Of a DNA stretch of 64,000 bases, positions 1 through 10,700 are shown piece after piece. The translations under genes were made by a program, and so were the position numbers. Within the stretch, counting starts at the first letter, position 1. The number at the start of each line of letters is the position of its first letter. This stretch comes from Pedobacter ginsengisoli (lineage in GTDB: Bacteria; Bacteroidota; Bacteroidia; Sphingobacteriales; Sphingobacteriaceae), in assembly GCF_002736205.1 (NCBI RefSeq), contig NZ_CP024091.1, positions 2,294,001 through 2,358,000 on the forward strand, written 5' to 3'. Under the pieces are notes generated by a model that was not told where the DNA came from, did no database searches, and saw nothing but the letters and a program-made list of their open reading frames with translations.

Positions 1-802
1 TAAATTTAAGCGGAATAAAAGTTTGGAATCCACCTGTTTTATCTTGCAGCTGACGTAATTGCTCCATATGATCTACACGGTGTTCGTATTTTTCAATATG
101 ACCATATAACATTGTTGCATTAGAACGCATTCCAAGTTTATGCCATTCTTCGTGTATTGCAAGCCACTGCTCGCCTGTACATTTATCTTTGGAAATAAGA
201 TCTCTTACCTCGGGATGGAAGATCTCTGCTCCTCCTCCGGGTATTGATTCGAGCCCTGCCTCCTTCATTAACTTCATGCCTGTGGCATAGTCAATTTTAG
301 CTTTTTTAAAAATATAATGATATTCTACAGGCGTTAATGCTTTAACATGAAGCTCAGGGCGGTGCTTTTTTATTGCACTGAACAGTGCTGAATAAAAAGC
401 AACATCGTATTGTGGCAATACCCCACCAACTATATGAACTTCGGTGACCGGCTCATTGTCGTATTTTTTTACAACGTCAAGCATTTCTTCCATTGTTAGT
501 GCCCAACCTTCTTCCTTCTGCTTTATCAAACGGGAATATGAACAGAACTTACAATCGTAAACACAAAGGTTAGTTGGTTCTAAATGAAAATTACGATTAA
601 AATAGGTGTTATCACCATGTTTTCGTTCTCTTATGTGATTAGCTAAAGTACCAAGATAACCAAGTTCAGCATGCTCATAAAGGTAAACACCCTCGTCAAA
701 AGTAATTCTTTCCTGATTTTGTACCTTTTGTGCAATTGCTTTAAGTGCCTCAGACAGATCTGGATCGTTTAAAATCAAAGTTAGTTTTGAAGTAGTATCC
801 AT
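1..802 (-). CDS. mqnE: Aminofutalosine synthase MqnE (radical SAM), 3' part beyond window
   Basis: Radical SAM enzyme of the futalosine route to menaquinone, expected to join SAM and the chorismate-derived enolpyruvyl precursor into aminofutalosine. Reading leftwards from the ATG at 802, about 267 codons are present without a stop; the family is usually near 390 residues, so the C-terminus lies outside the window. The cluster-binding motif CVYDCKFC (CxxxCxxC) sits near residues 78-85, preceded by HLEPTNL as in the CofH/MqnC/MqnE group. A short SPGGGAEIF-like stretch follows further on. Assignment to MqnE rather than the related MqnC rests on the N-terminal ELGYLG region and is fairly but not fully secure. 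Confidence 0.85.
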   Translation of the reverse strand, partial: MDTTSKLTLILNDPDLSEALKAIAQKVQNQERITFDEGVYLYEHAELGYLGTLANHIRERKHGDNTYFNRNFHLEPTNLCVYDCKFCSYSRLIKQKEEGWALTMEEMLDVVKKYDNEPVTEVHIVGGVLPQYDVAFYSALFSAIKKHRPELHVKALTPVEYHYIFKKAKIDYATGMKLMKEAGLESIPGGGAEIFHPEVRDLISKDKCTGEQWLAIHEEWHKLGMRSNATMLYGHIEKYEHRVDHMEQLRQLQDKTGGFQTFIPLKF

Positions 803-927
803 TTATAACGTATAATGAACAAAAGTAAGATAAAATCAACAGATAACTCCTTTTTAAGGGATTTTACCTGTCAGCATTATGTAAAGAGCTTTAGATAATT
901 GGTTATTGTTGCTATGAGCTATTACAA

Positions 928-953
928 AAATGGCCGCCCTAAGGCAGCCATTT
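928..953 (-). terminator. Terminator of the minus-strand susCD pair
   Basis: Inverted repeat AAATGGC-c-GCC-ctaa-GGC-a-GCCATTT with one internal C/A mismatch. Read on the minus strand it is followed by a short run of T. It lies 22 bases beyond the susD stop. Confidence 0.7.
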
Positions 954-974
954 GAGAGCATAATTATAATTGGT

Positions 975-2552
975 TTAGAAATTACCTGGAGTGCCTGTAT
1001 CCCACCATAAGCGCGATGCGATATCGTCTTTACCAGAAGTTAAAAAAGTCGCAGCTTCTGAAACGGCAGCAGCATTACCGGTTCTTTCTGCAGGTACAAA
1101 TACGAGTCTTTTTATCCATTGATCGGCTGTTATTACTCCCCAATCAGGGCTACTGTCATTTTTAGCAACATGCGGTATTTTAGGATATCCTGTCCTTCTA
1201 AAATCTACCCATGCTTCTAAAGTATTGGTAAAAGTAGCTAAGTATTTTTGTGTGATAATTTTTTCCAGTTTCAGTTCATTAGCATCTCCTTCATTCCAGG
1301 CTACGGTAATAGCCGAAAGAGCTGTAAAATTATTTTTACTGTCTTTTGGATCAATATAGTTGATTGGTTTACTCGTTGCATCAGCCAAATAGGTATCAAC
1401 ACCTGCTGCTCCCCAATCTGCAAAAGAAAGGCGTACTCCATTTTCATAGTTTGTTTTAGCATCTCCTGCGTTTGCCCATCCTCTTAATGCCGCTTCAGCT
1501 TTCAAAAAAGCTATTTCAGATGCAGTAAACCCTCTTCTATTTTGCACTGATTTGAAATCTGTACTAATTGTAGAATATGAAACCCTGTCATCTTTAGCAT
1601 TGATGAAAGCTCCGCTACGAATACCTTTAAATTTGTATGCAGGATGGTCAGTAACTAAACTGGCATCGCTTACTTCAGCAAAATATTTGTTCATACGTCC
1701 ATCTTTTAAACCTACCATAAAAGATTCCATGGTTGCACCCATACGAGTATCGTTCCAATCAAAACAGATCATTGAAACAGGCATAACCTCTCCATTTAAC
1801 GAAATCAGGAAATTCTCGGCATTGGTAGTAATTAATCCAACCGGGTCAGCCAGGGCTTTTTCTCCTTGTGTTTTAGCAACTGTAGGGCTAACCTTAACCA
1901 AACGCATAGCTAAACGGAAACGTACCGAATTAAGTAGTTTTAACCATGAAGCGATGTTGCCTTTATAGCTCGGGTCGAATTTGGTAAATCCGGTGTATGA
2001 TGTGTTGGCTTTGAAATTTGTTTCAATCTCATCTAACTGTGTGAACAGGTTGTTATAAAGATCCGACTCCTTGTCGTATTTTATAGAACCTAAACCAGCA
2101 GTACCATAGTTCGAATAGATCACAGGACCATAGATGGCCGTTAATTTCGATATGGCTAATATTCTAACCAATTTTGCCCAATCGCCAAATAATGGTAAGT
2201 TTTTTTCTTCTGCAAGCTGTATTACCTGTTTTGAAGGAGACATTACACTACCATATATACGGTTCCAATAGGCATCGATCCAACGCAGGTAATAAGTGGT
2301 ATTATTTACACCTGCAACATAAGGGGTTGGAGAGCCCATATATCCCATCCAGTTATCATAACACAAATCTTCTTCAATTTGGTGGCCCATCAGGTTAAAT
2401 AACATAACCGAGAAGGAAGATCCAACCAGATTAAAGTCTTGCTCTAACATTTTATCTGTGATCTGATTTGGATTTGTATTTATCTCTTCGAAATTCTTGG
2501 TGCAGGAGTTGAGTACGATCAAAGCAAGCACCATTAAACATATTTTTTTCAT
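975..2552 (-). CDS. SusD/RagB-family outer-membrane lipoprotein
   Basis: Surface lipoprotein that acts as the nutrient-binding lid of a SusC-type TonB-dependent transporter. The N-terminus has a signal peptide ending in a lipobox (VLNSC, Cys17), followed by the family-typical region FEEINTNPNQ. The 525-residue length and the C-terminal part (WVDFRRTGYP, RRLVF-like segment, and SRLWWDTG at the end) fit the SusD-like group found with FecR-independent SusC partners. It is 12 bases downstream of the SusC gene and clearly in the same transcription unit. The substrate cannot be read from the sequence; no glycoside hydrolase or peptidase is adjacent to hint at one. Confidence 0.9.
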   Translation of the reverse strand: MKKICLMVLALIVLNSCTKNFEEINTNPNQITDKMLEQDFNLVGSSFSVMLFNLMGHQIEEDLCYDNWMGYMGSPTPYVAGVNNTTYYLRWIDAYWNRIYGSVMSPSKQVIQLAEEKNLPLFGDWAKLVRILAISKLTAIYGPVIYSNYGTAGLGSIKYDKESDLYNNLFTQLDEIETNFKANTSYTGFTKFDPSYKGNIASWLKLLNSVRFRLAMRLVKVSPTVAKTQGEKALADPVGLITTNAENFLISLNGEVMPVSMICFDWNDTRMGATMESFMVGLKDGRMNKYFAEVSDASLVTDHPAYKFKGIRSGAFINAKDDRVSYSTISTDFKSVQNRRGFTASEIAFLKAEAALRGWANAGDAKTNYENGVRLSFADWGAAGVDTYLADATSKPINYIDPKDSKNNFTALSAITVAWNEGDANELKLEKIITQKYLATFTNTLEAWVDFRRTGYPKIPHVAKNDSSPDWGVITADQWIKRLVFVPAERTGNAAAVSEAATFLTSGKDDIASRLWWDTGTPGNF

Positions 2553-2564
2553 TATTTTAAGACA

Positions 2565-5500
2565 TTAAAAATTTAACTTAAGATTTAGCCCGTAAGAACG
2601 TGTACCAGGTACAGCAAAAATATCATTGGCCTGCATACTATTGTTGGTACTCATTGCCTGCTCCGGATCGAAAGGTGCTTTTTTATAGAAGAAAAACAGG
2701 TTACGCCCGATTAGCGAAATAGAAGCTGATTTAATTGCAGTACCCTTAATTGGTAAATTATAAGCTAGTGATACTTGTGCCAAACGAACATTTGTCCTGG
2801 AGAATACATAAGGTTCCATAATTCCATTTCTATCACCGATTGTTGAATAGTACAATGCCGGATCAATTGTTGTTTGAGGCGTAGTACCCTTAATGGCATT
2901 AATTGGAATACTTCCTGCATCTCGTGCTTCGCCAGTTCTTTTACTTACTCCATATGAATCAAGAAAAGCCTCGGTTTTAGAGAAAGCAACACCACCGAAC
3001 TTAGCTGTTACCAGTGTACTTAAACTTAAGTTTTTATAGGTAAATGTGTTATTCCAGCCGGTTATTAAATTTGGATTTAAATTTCCAACATATTCCTGTG
3101 TTGCAGCCTTACTAGGTTTTCCTGCATCGTCCAATATAATCTGACCTGAAGCATTGCGCGCAAATTTGAAAATATATAAGTCGTTAAAAGACCCCCCAGC
3201 TTTGATTATTGAATTAAAACCTTCGCTATCGCTACCTACCTGATAACCTGGATTATCGGCAATCAATTCTACAATCTTGTTTGTGTTTCGCGATAGGTTA
3301 ACTGAGGTGTTCCACTTAAAATTATCTGTTTTTATTGGGTCTCCACCTAACGTCAACTCAAAACCCTGGTTAGATACCTTACCTGCATTCACGTAGTAAA
3401 AAGTATAACCAGAACCTGAAGGAGCTGGTAACGATAAAAATTGATTAGTACTGGTGTTTTTATAATAGGTAAAATCAAGACTTAATCTATCATCTAGAAA
3501 ACGACTTTCCAAACCAATCTCATTACTAGTTATTTTTTCAGGCACCAATGTCGCAAAAGGTGTCTGTGTATTTCTGGTAATTCCCCCTATGCCGTTCGGG
3601 CCACCGGCACCACCGATAACATTACCTGGGTTTACGATATTATATGGCACCTCATTTCCAACTTGCGAAGTAGATGCCCTAAGTTTTAAGAAATTGATTT
3701 CTCTAGGCATGGTTATCATCTGGCTGATTATAGCCGACACCCCTGCCGAATAATAAAAATAAGAATCGTTTCCGGTTGTTGCCAAGGTAGATGCGTAGTC
3801 GTTACGTCCTGCCAGATCTACATAAAGCATATCTTTGAACCCTACTGAGGCATTGGCAAATAAGCCTTGTTTCTGAACTCTGCTGTAGGTTTGATTTATA
3901 ACCAGGTTATAAGGTAGATTTGCGAAACTGAAAAAGTTCGGATACTGAAGCGGTGTTGTACCATTGGCAAAAGTCATCCCATCATTAAAGGTATAATCCT
4001 GGATACTTCCTCCCAATACACCATTCAAACTGAATTTGCCAAAAGTATTGTCATAGCTTAAAATCGCATCGCCATATAGGGCCTTATCATTATACTTGGT
4101 GTAATTCCATGTTCCGTTAGAACTTACACTTACCGAGTTACCTCCTGCAGCATAGCGGTAGTCTAATAATCTGTCGTTATAATCAATGTTTCCACGTACA
4201 TCAAATTTAAAATGTGGTAAAAATGAGTATGACGCTTTTGCTGAAGCAATTACCCTGTTACTGGTAGAAAGTTTTGGGTCATTATACAATTCCCAAAATG
4301 GGTTGTTTTGTTTTTCTTCAGTAGAATACCAGTTTTGTTTATACAGATTTCGTTCAGTACTAAAAACTTGATAATTGGTTTTATACTCATTAAAATCTCT
4401 TTCACGGGCAAATAAATATAACCCAGTTAACGGATTATTGTAATAACCGGCTCCAGAACGATTTTTTGATTTTTCGTTAGAGAACCTCACATTTCCACTC
4501 AAAGTAAGTTTATCATCAAATATTTTTGTTTCCTGACTAAATGTAACATTATGCTTATTGTAACTGCTGGTTGGCACAATACCCGATGCGTGATTATTTC
4601 CATAAGAAAAATAAGTAGTTGTTCTTTCATTGCCACCTGATATTGATAGTGAATTAATGGTATTTACGCCGGTTTGAAAAAAATCATCAATATAGTTACG
4701 TTGATAATCTCCCTTTGTTTTTGACCAACTGTAATCGCTGCCACCTATTGCACCATAATCAAACTGAAACTCAGGTAATGTTGCTGCATTGCTAAAATTT
4801 ATCGTAGAATTTAAGGCGATAGCAACTTTGCCAGCCTGACCTTTCTTGGTGTTGATTAAAATTACACCGTTGGCACCTTGGCTACCATATAGGATAGCTC
4901 CATTGGCACCCCTTAAAATAGTTACTGACTCAAAATCATCCTGATTTAGTGCAGAAAGACCATCACCGCCATCTGTTCCACCATAAGATCCAGGCTGTCC
5001 GCCTTTGTTATTTACTACAGGTACCCCATCAATTACAAAAAGTGCTTCACTATTTCCTGCAATTGATTTTGAACCCCTTAATACCGTTTTTGTTGAACCT
5101 CCAACACCAGAGTTACTGATACCGATATCAATACCGGCAGCTTTACCACTTAAAGCCTCCATAAAATTGGGACTCCCGGCTTTTGTAAGTTCTGCACCAA
5201 CAAGTTGCTGTGCAGCAAAGGTCAGTGCCCTTTTCTCGCGTTTTACACCTAAGGCTGTAACAACCACCTCTGTTAAATTTGCATTACCGGAAGCTTTTAA
5301 CGTAATAGTTACATTGGTTAAATTGCTGATATTTACTTCCTGAGATTCCATACCAATATAGGAAACTACCAATGTGGTGGCATTGTCAGGAACATTTAAC
5401 GTAAACTTTCCTTCGCTGTTAGTAACTGTTTTTGCATTGGTCCCTTTTGCGGCAACAGTTGCACCAGGAAGTGGTAATCCGCTATCATCGATAACCAATC

Positions 5501-5723
5501 CGGTTACTGTCTTAGCAACAGTTTTTACATTGATCGGATGTTTTACCACCTTGGAGAGATTTGGTAATAGGCTTTTGTTTGGTACAATACCTTCAGCATT
5601 AGCGGTATTCTGTAAACCAAGCGCAGCAACGGCTAGGAGCGCTAGCTTCCGCAAGCCTCTGTTTGTGCTAGAAAATGTGATTTCTAGGGCACTGGTTGTG
5701 GAATGAACTTTCCTCATTTTCAT
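2565..5723 (-). CDS. SusC/RagA-family TonB-linked outer-membrane transporter
   Basis: Large outer-membrane beta-barrel importer (1052 residues) working with the SusD lipoprotein encoded just downstream. The order is: N-terminal signal segment (about 1-43, ending near NAEG), a carboxypeptidase-D-like regulatory domain (about 70-145, VTGLVIDDSGLPLPGATV), a TonB-box-like stretch (LTEVVVTALG), the plug with the SusC signature (AGIDI, VLRGSKS, FVIDGVPV, GANGAILYGSQGANGVI), then the barrel ending in LNLKLNF. No STN domain is present, so this pair does not look set up for FecIR-type signalling, unlike the pair across the divergent region. The upstream 188 bases to the sigma gene must hold both promoters, but I see no clean consensus. 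Confidence 0.92.
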   Translation of the reverse strand: MKMRKVHSTTSALEITFSSTNRGLRKLALLAVAALGLQNTANAEGIVPNKSLLPNLSKVVKHPINVKTVAKTVTGLVIDDSGLPLPGATVAAKGTNAKTVTNSEGKFTLNVPDNATTLVVSYIGMESQEVNISNLTNVTITLKASGNANLTEVVVTALGVKREKRALTFAAQQLVGAELTKAGSPNFMEALSGKAAGIDIGISNSGVGGSTKTVLRGSKSIAGNSEALFVIDGVPVVNNKGGQPGSYGGTDGGDGLSALNQDDFESVTILRGANGAILYGSQGANGVILINTKKGQAGKVAIALNSTINFSNAATLPEFQFDYGAIGGSDYSWSKTKGDYQRNYIDDFFQTGVNTINSLSISGGNERTTTYFSYGNNHASGIVPTSSYNKHNVTFSQETKIFDDKLTLSGNVRFSNEKSKNRSGAGYYNNPLTGLYLFARERDFNEYKTNYQVFSTERNLYKQNWYSTEEKQNNPFWELYNDPKLSTSNRVIASAKASYSFLPHFKFDVRGNIDYNDRLLDYRYAAGGNSVSVSSNGTWNYTKYNDKALYGDAILSYDNTFGKFSLNGVLGGSIQDYTFNDGMTFANGTTPLQYPNFFSFANLPYNLVINQTYSRVQKQGLFANASVGFKDMLYVDLAGRNDYASTLATTGNDSYFYYSAGVSAIISQMITMPREINFLKLRASTSQVGNEVPYNIVNPGNVIGGAGGPNGIGGITRNTQTPFATLVPEKITSNEIGLESRFLDDRLSLDFTYYKNTSTNQFLSLPAPSGSGYTFYYVNAGKVSNQGFELTLGGDPIKTDNFKWNTSVNLSRNTNKIVELIADNPGYQVGSDSEGFNSIIKAGGSFNDLYIFKFARNASGQIILDDAGKPSKAATQEYVGNLNPNLITGWNNTFTYKNLSLSTLVTAKFGGVAFSKTEAFLDSYGVSKRTGEARDAGSIPINAIKGTTPQTTIDPALYYSTIGDRNGIMEPYVFSRTNVRLAQVSLAYNLPIKGTAIKSASISLIGRNLFFFYKKAPFDPEQAMSTNNSMQANDIFAVPGTRSYGLNLKLNF

Positions 5724-5911
5724 ACATTAGTTTAGTTTAGGTTAATAATATTCATTAGTACAGTCAATCGGTTTACTATTGATAGCACATAATGATCAGT
5801 ATTTAGAAAAGAGATCTGTTTTTGAACGAAATTGCCTACAACGAATTCATTTTTTCTGAAATTATTTTTATTCGCTACATTGCATTGGAAAAAAACCAAT
5901 CTATTTAGCAA

Positions 5912-6583
5912 TTGAAAACAGTAAAGCCCGACTTATCTAGTCTATGGACCAGGATGTCTATTGAAGATGATGTTAAATCCTTCGAGGCTTTGTATTATGC
6001 ATTATTCAATAAGCTTTTTAAATTTTGTTGTTACTATGTAACTCAGAAGGAGATTGCGGAAGATATCATTTCAGAAATTTTTGTAAAGTGTTGGGAAAAC
6101 AGAAAAGTAAACCTGCACGTAATTAATCCTGAAACATATCTGTTTGTTGCTGTTAGAAATCAATCATTAAAGTATCTCAAAAAATCTTCTGAAATACATA
6201 TCACTGAATTAGAAATGTCTGGCGAATACCCATTCTCTGACAATAATAACCCTCAGAAAGAATTGGAACGTAAAGAGCTGCATATTAAACTGGATAACGC
6301 AATTGAAAAGCTCCCATTGCAGGCAAAAATGGTTTTTAGATTGATAAAAGAAAATGGATTGAGATACAAAGAGGTCGCTGAAATACTAAACATATCTCCA
6401 AGAACCGTACAAACGCAGCTTTTTAGAGCTATTGATAAACTTAGGGCTACCCTGCTTACATACAAAGAAGGCAAGGATCAATCTGGCAATAATGATAAAC
6501 AAAATATGAGCGGTAAAATTATAAGCCTTATTTTTTTAATAAGTATAACAAACTATTTTTTAGAGCTTTGTAGGCATTTTTAA
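5912..6583 (+). CDS. ECF sigma-70 factor with hydrophobic C-terminal tail
   Basis: Extracytoplasmic-function sigma factor that should direct polymerase to the fecR-susC-susD genes behind it. Region 2 spans about residues 15-90 (FEALYYALF, AEDIISEIFVKCWENR) and region 4 with its HTH about 130-185 (RLIKENGLRYKEVAEILNISPRTVQTQLFRA). The TTG start at 5912 is chosen because it keeps the conserved LWTRM lead-in to region 2, and a stop lies two codons upstream; the alternative ATG is at 5954. The last 25 residues (from MSGKII on) are strongly hydrophobic, which is unusual for a soluble sigma factor and might be a membrane or anti-sigma contact. Followed 42 bases later by fecR. Confidence 0.88.
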   Translation: MKTVKPDLSSLWTRMSIEDDVKSFEALYYALFNKLFKFCCYYVTQKEIAEDIISEIFVKCWENRKVNLHVINPETYLFVAVRNQSLKYLKKSSEIHITELEMSGEYPFSDNNNPQKELERKELHIKLDNAIEKLPLQAKMVFRLIKENGLRYKEVAEILNISPRTVQTQLFRAIDKLRATLLTYKEGKDQSGNNDKQNMSGKIISLIFLISITNYFLELCRHF

Positions 6584-6625
6584 ACAAAAACAGTACTATA
6601 TATAATAACACAACAAAAAACACAA

Positions 6626-7666
6626 ATGACTGATCAAAGATTTACGGAGTTATTGGGCAAAAGATTAGCAGGTGAAATTTCACCTAAAGAGCTGATTGAG
6701 CTTAAAGAACTACTTTCAAAAAGTGCAGATCATAGGAATGAGTACGAAAATCTAACCAGTTATTTTAACGACGAAAACCCAACATCTAATAATATCCACT
6801 CAGTTTTTGAAAAAATAAAAGGTAGCATAACTATACCGGGACCTAAGCCAGTTCAAAATATTGAAGAACCGATAAAAAGAAATTTTACTATTTGGTACCG
6901 AATTGCGGCTGTTATTGCTTTTTGTATCTGCTCTTTTGCTGCTTATCAGTTTTTTCTTTCAGACAACAACGCTGACAACAAGCACGTTGGCGACTGGAAA
7001 GTTTTGCAAACTCCAGGCAAGGATAAATCAAAGATCTTTCTTGAAGATGGTACTCAGATTAGCTTAAACTCTAATACTCAATTAAAATATCCGGCATCTT
7101 TTAAAGGAAAAAACAGGGAAGTGTATTTGACCGGTGAAGCCTTTTTTGACGTTAAGAAAGATCCTGAACATCCTTTTATCATCCATACACGACATATGAG
7201 TATAAAGGTATTGGGAACTGCTTTTGATGTGAAGGTTTACGAAAATGATTCATTTATAGAGACAACTTTGGTAAGGGGACTTATTCAGATTACAATGAAT
7301 AATAAACCTGCTGAAAAGATCATATTAAAACCCAAAGAGAAGTTTACGCTTGCTGACAAAAACAACGTTAATTATACAATAACTCCAATAACTTACTATA
7401 ATTCATTGGATAGCACTAACAATAACTTAATGGAAACTTCGTGGCTAAATGATAAGTTAGTGTTCAAAAATCAAACGTTCGCTTCTATTGCCCGAAATGC
7501 TGAAAGAAAGTATGGAGTTGAAATAAGGTTTAGAGATGAGCAAAAGAAAAACTATACTTTTACGGGAAAGTTTGAGAAAGAAAGCATTGATGAATTATTA
7601 AATGCTTTAAGATATATTGAAAATTTCCACTATAAAAAAGAGGGAAATATTATATATATTTATTAA
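6626..7666 (+). CDS. FecR-family anti-sigma factor
   Basis: Inner-membrane anti-sigma factor expected to hold the preceding ECF sigma factor until the TonB transporter signals substrate. Visible parts: cytoplasmic N-terminal region (1-88), one transmembrane helix (about 91-112, IWYRIAAVIAFCICSF), a periplasmic FecR domain (about 125-240, including LEDGTQISLNSNTQLKYP and VYLTGEAFFDV) and the C-terminal DUF4974 domain (about 275-346), which is the part thought to contact the STN domain of the transporter. The length of 346 residues is normal for Bacteroidota. It lies between the sigma factor and an STN-bearing SusC, completing a standard three-part surface-signalling set. Confidence 0.92.
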   Translation: MTDQRFTELLGKRLAGEISPKELIELKELLSKSADHRNEYENLTSYFNDENPTSNNIHSVFEKIKGSITIPGPKPVQNIEEPIKRNFTIWYRIAAVIAFCICSFAAYQFFLSDNNADNKHVGDWKVLQTPGKDKSKIFLEDGTQISLNSNTQLKYPASFKGKNREVYLTGEAFFDVKKDPEHPFIIHTRHMSIKVLGTAFDVKVYENDSFIETTLVRGLIQITMNNKPAEKIILKPKEKFTLADKNNVNYTITPITYYNSLDSTNNNLMETSWLNDKLVFKNQTFASIARNAERKYGVEIRFRDEQKKNYTFTGKFEKESIDELLNALRYIENFHYKKEGNIIYIY

Positions 7667-7710
7667 AATCCCTCTAACTAAATCACCATCAAGACCCGAG
7701 TTCGAAGCTT

Positions 7711-10700
7711 ATGATGAAGACGATGCGATACGTATTGATTTTCTGCTTCCTTATGATAGCAACTAATGTGCATTCGCAAACGAAAGTGACATTAAAACTC
7801 GAATCAGTAAGTTTTGATCGGGTTATTAACGAAATACAAAATCAGACCTCTTATAGATTTGTATTTAGTGAACGTAAAATTCCCAGCAAGAAAATTACCA
7901 TCAACGTAAAAAATGAGGAGACCTTTAAGGTACTTGATCAGATTTTCATGAACACTGACTACAACTATAAATTACTTTCAAATAACCTGATTGTTATAAA
8001 ATCGAGGCTAACAGAAGATGATGATATTGATTCAATTATGACCTTAAATGAGGTAATAGTTACTGCCTTGAATATTAAAAAAGAGAACAGGAAAATTGGT
8101 TATTCGGTATCAACTATTGATGGGCCCTTATTAACAAAAGCAAGGGAATCGAATCTTGCTATGGCATTAGAAGGATTAGTGGCAGGGCTAAATGTTAGTG
8201 GTGTAAATGGCGGTCCGGGCTCATCGGCCAGAATTCTGCTAAGAGGTGCAGCAAGTAAGGATGCAGGGCCTCCTCTTTTTATAATTAATGGAATCCCTAT
8301 TGATAATACCCAGCGTGGAAGTGCAAATGAATACGGAGGTGTAGATTATGGGGATGGAATTAGTAACATCAATCCTGACGATGTAGAGACAATTACAGTA
8401 CTGAAAGGATCTTCTGCTTCTGCTTTATATGGTGCGCGAGCAGCAAACGGTGTAATCATAATTACCATTAAGAGTGGCAAAAAAAGATCAGGCAACTCTA
8501 TTGAATACAATTCCAATTTCTCATTTGATAGTCCTGTTAACAATACAGATTATCAATACATATATGGTCAGGGCAACCAAAACTTAAGACCGCAAAATAT
8601 TGCAGGAGCAATTGCAACAGGGATTCTTAGCTGGGGAGAAAAGATGGATGGACAACCTAGCGTACAAATTAATGGAGAAAGCCATCCTTACCAGCCGGTA
8701 AAAGACAATATAAAAAAATTCTATAGAACAGCACCTGCATTTACTAATACCATTTCAGTAAATGGTGGATCGGGGAAAAGCACTTATCATGCCTCTGCTT
8801 CGATTCTTGACTATCAGTCAATTTTAAAAAACAGCTACCTGAATAGAAAAACTTCAAACATATTTGCTTCCTACGATCTCACTAAAAAGCTCACGCTTAC
8901 TTTAAATGGCAATTACATTTATGAACGGGGCAAAAACAGATCATATCTTAGTGATGGTCCGATTAATGCGAATTATGGTATCAATGCAATAGCAACAAGC
9001 GCAGATCAGGCTTCGTTAGCACCTGGATATGATGCAATTACAGGGGCTGAAACCAGGTGGAATGCTGATGAATATAAAACCAATCCATACTTCACCATTA
9101 ATAAGAAAGAAGATAATGCCACACGCGACAGATTTATATCGTCAGCGCTTATCAAATATAATTTGAAAAGTTGGTTATTCTTACAAGGAAGGATTGGATA
9201 TGACATTAGTAATGACCACATTCTAAGCATAATACCAACAGGAACTGCCTTTTCCATCAATGGCCAGGGTGGCATAAATGCGTTAAATCAATCAAAAACT
9301 TCTGAGTTAAATACTGATATTCTTTTTTCCGGGAACAGAGATATTACCAAAGATCTTAATATAGATGTATCCGCCGGTGCAAGTTTTCGAAATGGAAGGA
9401 CACAATTACATGAATTAACCGGAACTCAATTTATCATACCATATCTCTATACGGTTGATAATCTGTCGGCAGTTAACAGAAGAAATACACTGTCAAGAAT
9501 TGTTACCCAGTCTGCATATTATACAGTTGACCTTGATTTCAAAAAATTCCTTACCATATCATCTACCGGACGATACGATGTATACTCTACGCTTCCCCGC
9601 AATAACCGGGGAATTTTTGTGCCAAGTGTTTCAGGGAGTTTTATCTTTTCTAATTTTTTAAAATTAAAAGGCCTTGATTTTGGTAAAATCAGAACGAGTT
9701 TTGCTCAAACAAGTGGAGAGCCTGCGGTACCCTATACTACCCAAGTTTATTATTCTTCTGATAGGTCTATAAACGGAGTTCCCTTAGGGAATTTTTCAAG
9801 AGATTTACCCAACTACAATTTAAAGCCATTTACATTAAATGAGTTTGAAACAGGAATTAATTTAAGGCTTTTCGGAAACAAAGTAGATTTTGACTTTACA
9901 TACTTCTACAGAATCACCAATAAGGAAATTATTAATGCCGGCCAGTCTGTAACTACAGGCTTTACATCTGCTTATGTAAATTTAGGCAAAACCCGTAATA
10001 CAGGTATTGAAACTTCCATTCAAACCAATTTAATTACCAATGAGAATTTCAGTTGGAAAGCCGGAATTAATGCCAGCCACATAAATAATTTATTGATATC
10101 AATAGATGGCATCAGTAGTTATGCATTTGGAGGTACTTACCGCCCGTTAAATGCAAATACAGCCCTTGTTGTTGGCAAGTCGATAACCCAGATTATGGCT
10201 TATGATTATCAGTATGATAAGAACGGGAACATTATTATTGGTTCAGATGGGGTTCCAAAACGTGGTGAGTTGAAACCAATGGGTAGTGTACTTCCGTCAT
10301 ATTACGGAGGGTTTAGTAATAACTTTCACTATAAAAACTTCAATTTGAGTTTTCTTATAGATTATAAATTTGGAAACAAAATCCTCTCGGCCACAGAAAA
10401 CTTCTCCTACACTCTTGGCCTTAATAAGGCAACACTCAACGGTCGAGAAACAGGCATAGTTGCAAAAGGTGTATATGAAAATGGAGAAACAAATACCACA
10501 AATGTTGCTGCTTATAACTACTATCCCGCATTGGCAACTAATATTTCAGCACTTTCCGTTTTAAATGGCAGTTTTATAAAATTGCGACAGGTTGTGCTTG
10601 GTTACACATTCTCGTCTAAAGCATTAAACAAAACGCCATTTAGGAATATCTCAATTGATTTAATTAGCAGAAATTTACTAACTATTTTAAAGTATACTAA

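Noticed and set aside
5005..5706. Two long plus-strand ORFs antisense to susC (5005-5343 and 5374-5706)
   Set aside because: They mirror a well-supported SusC coding region and have no domain or start-site support of their own.
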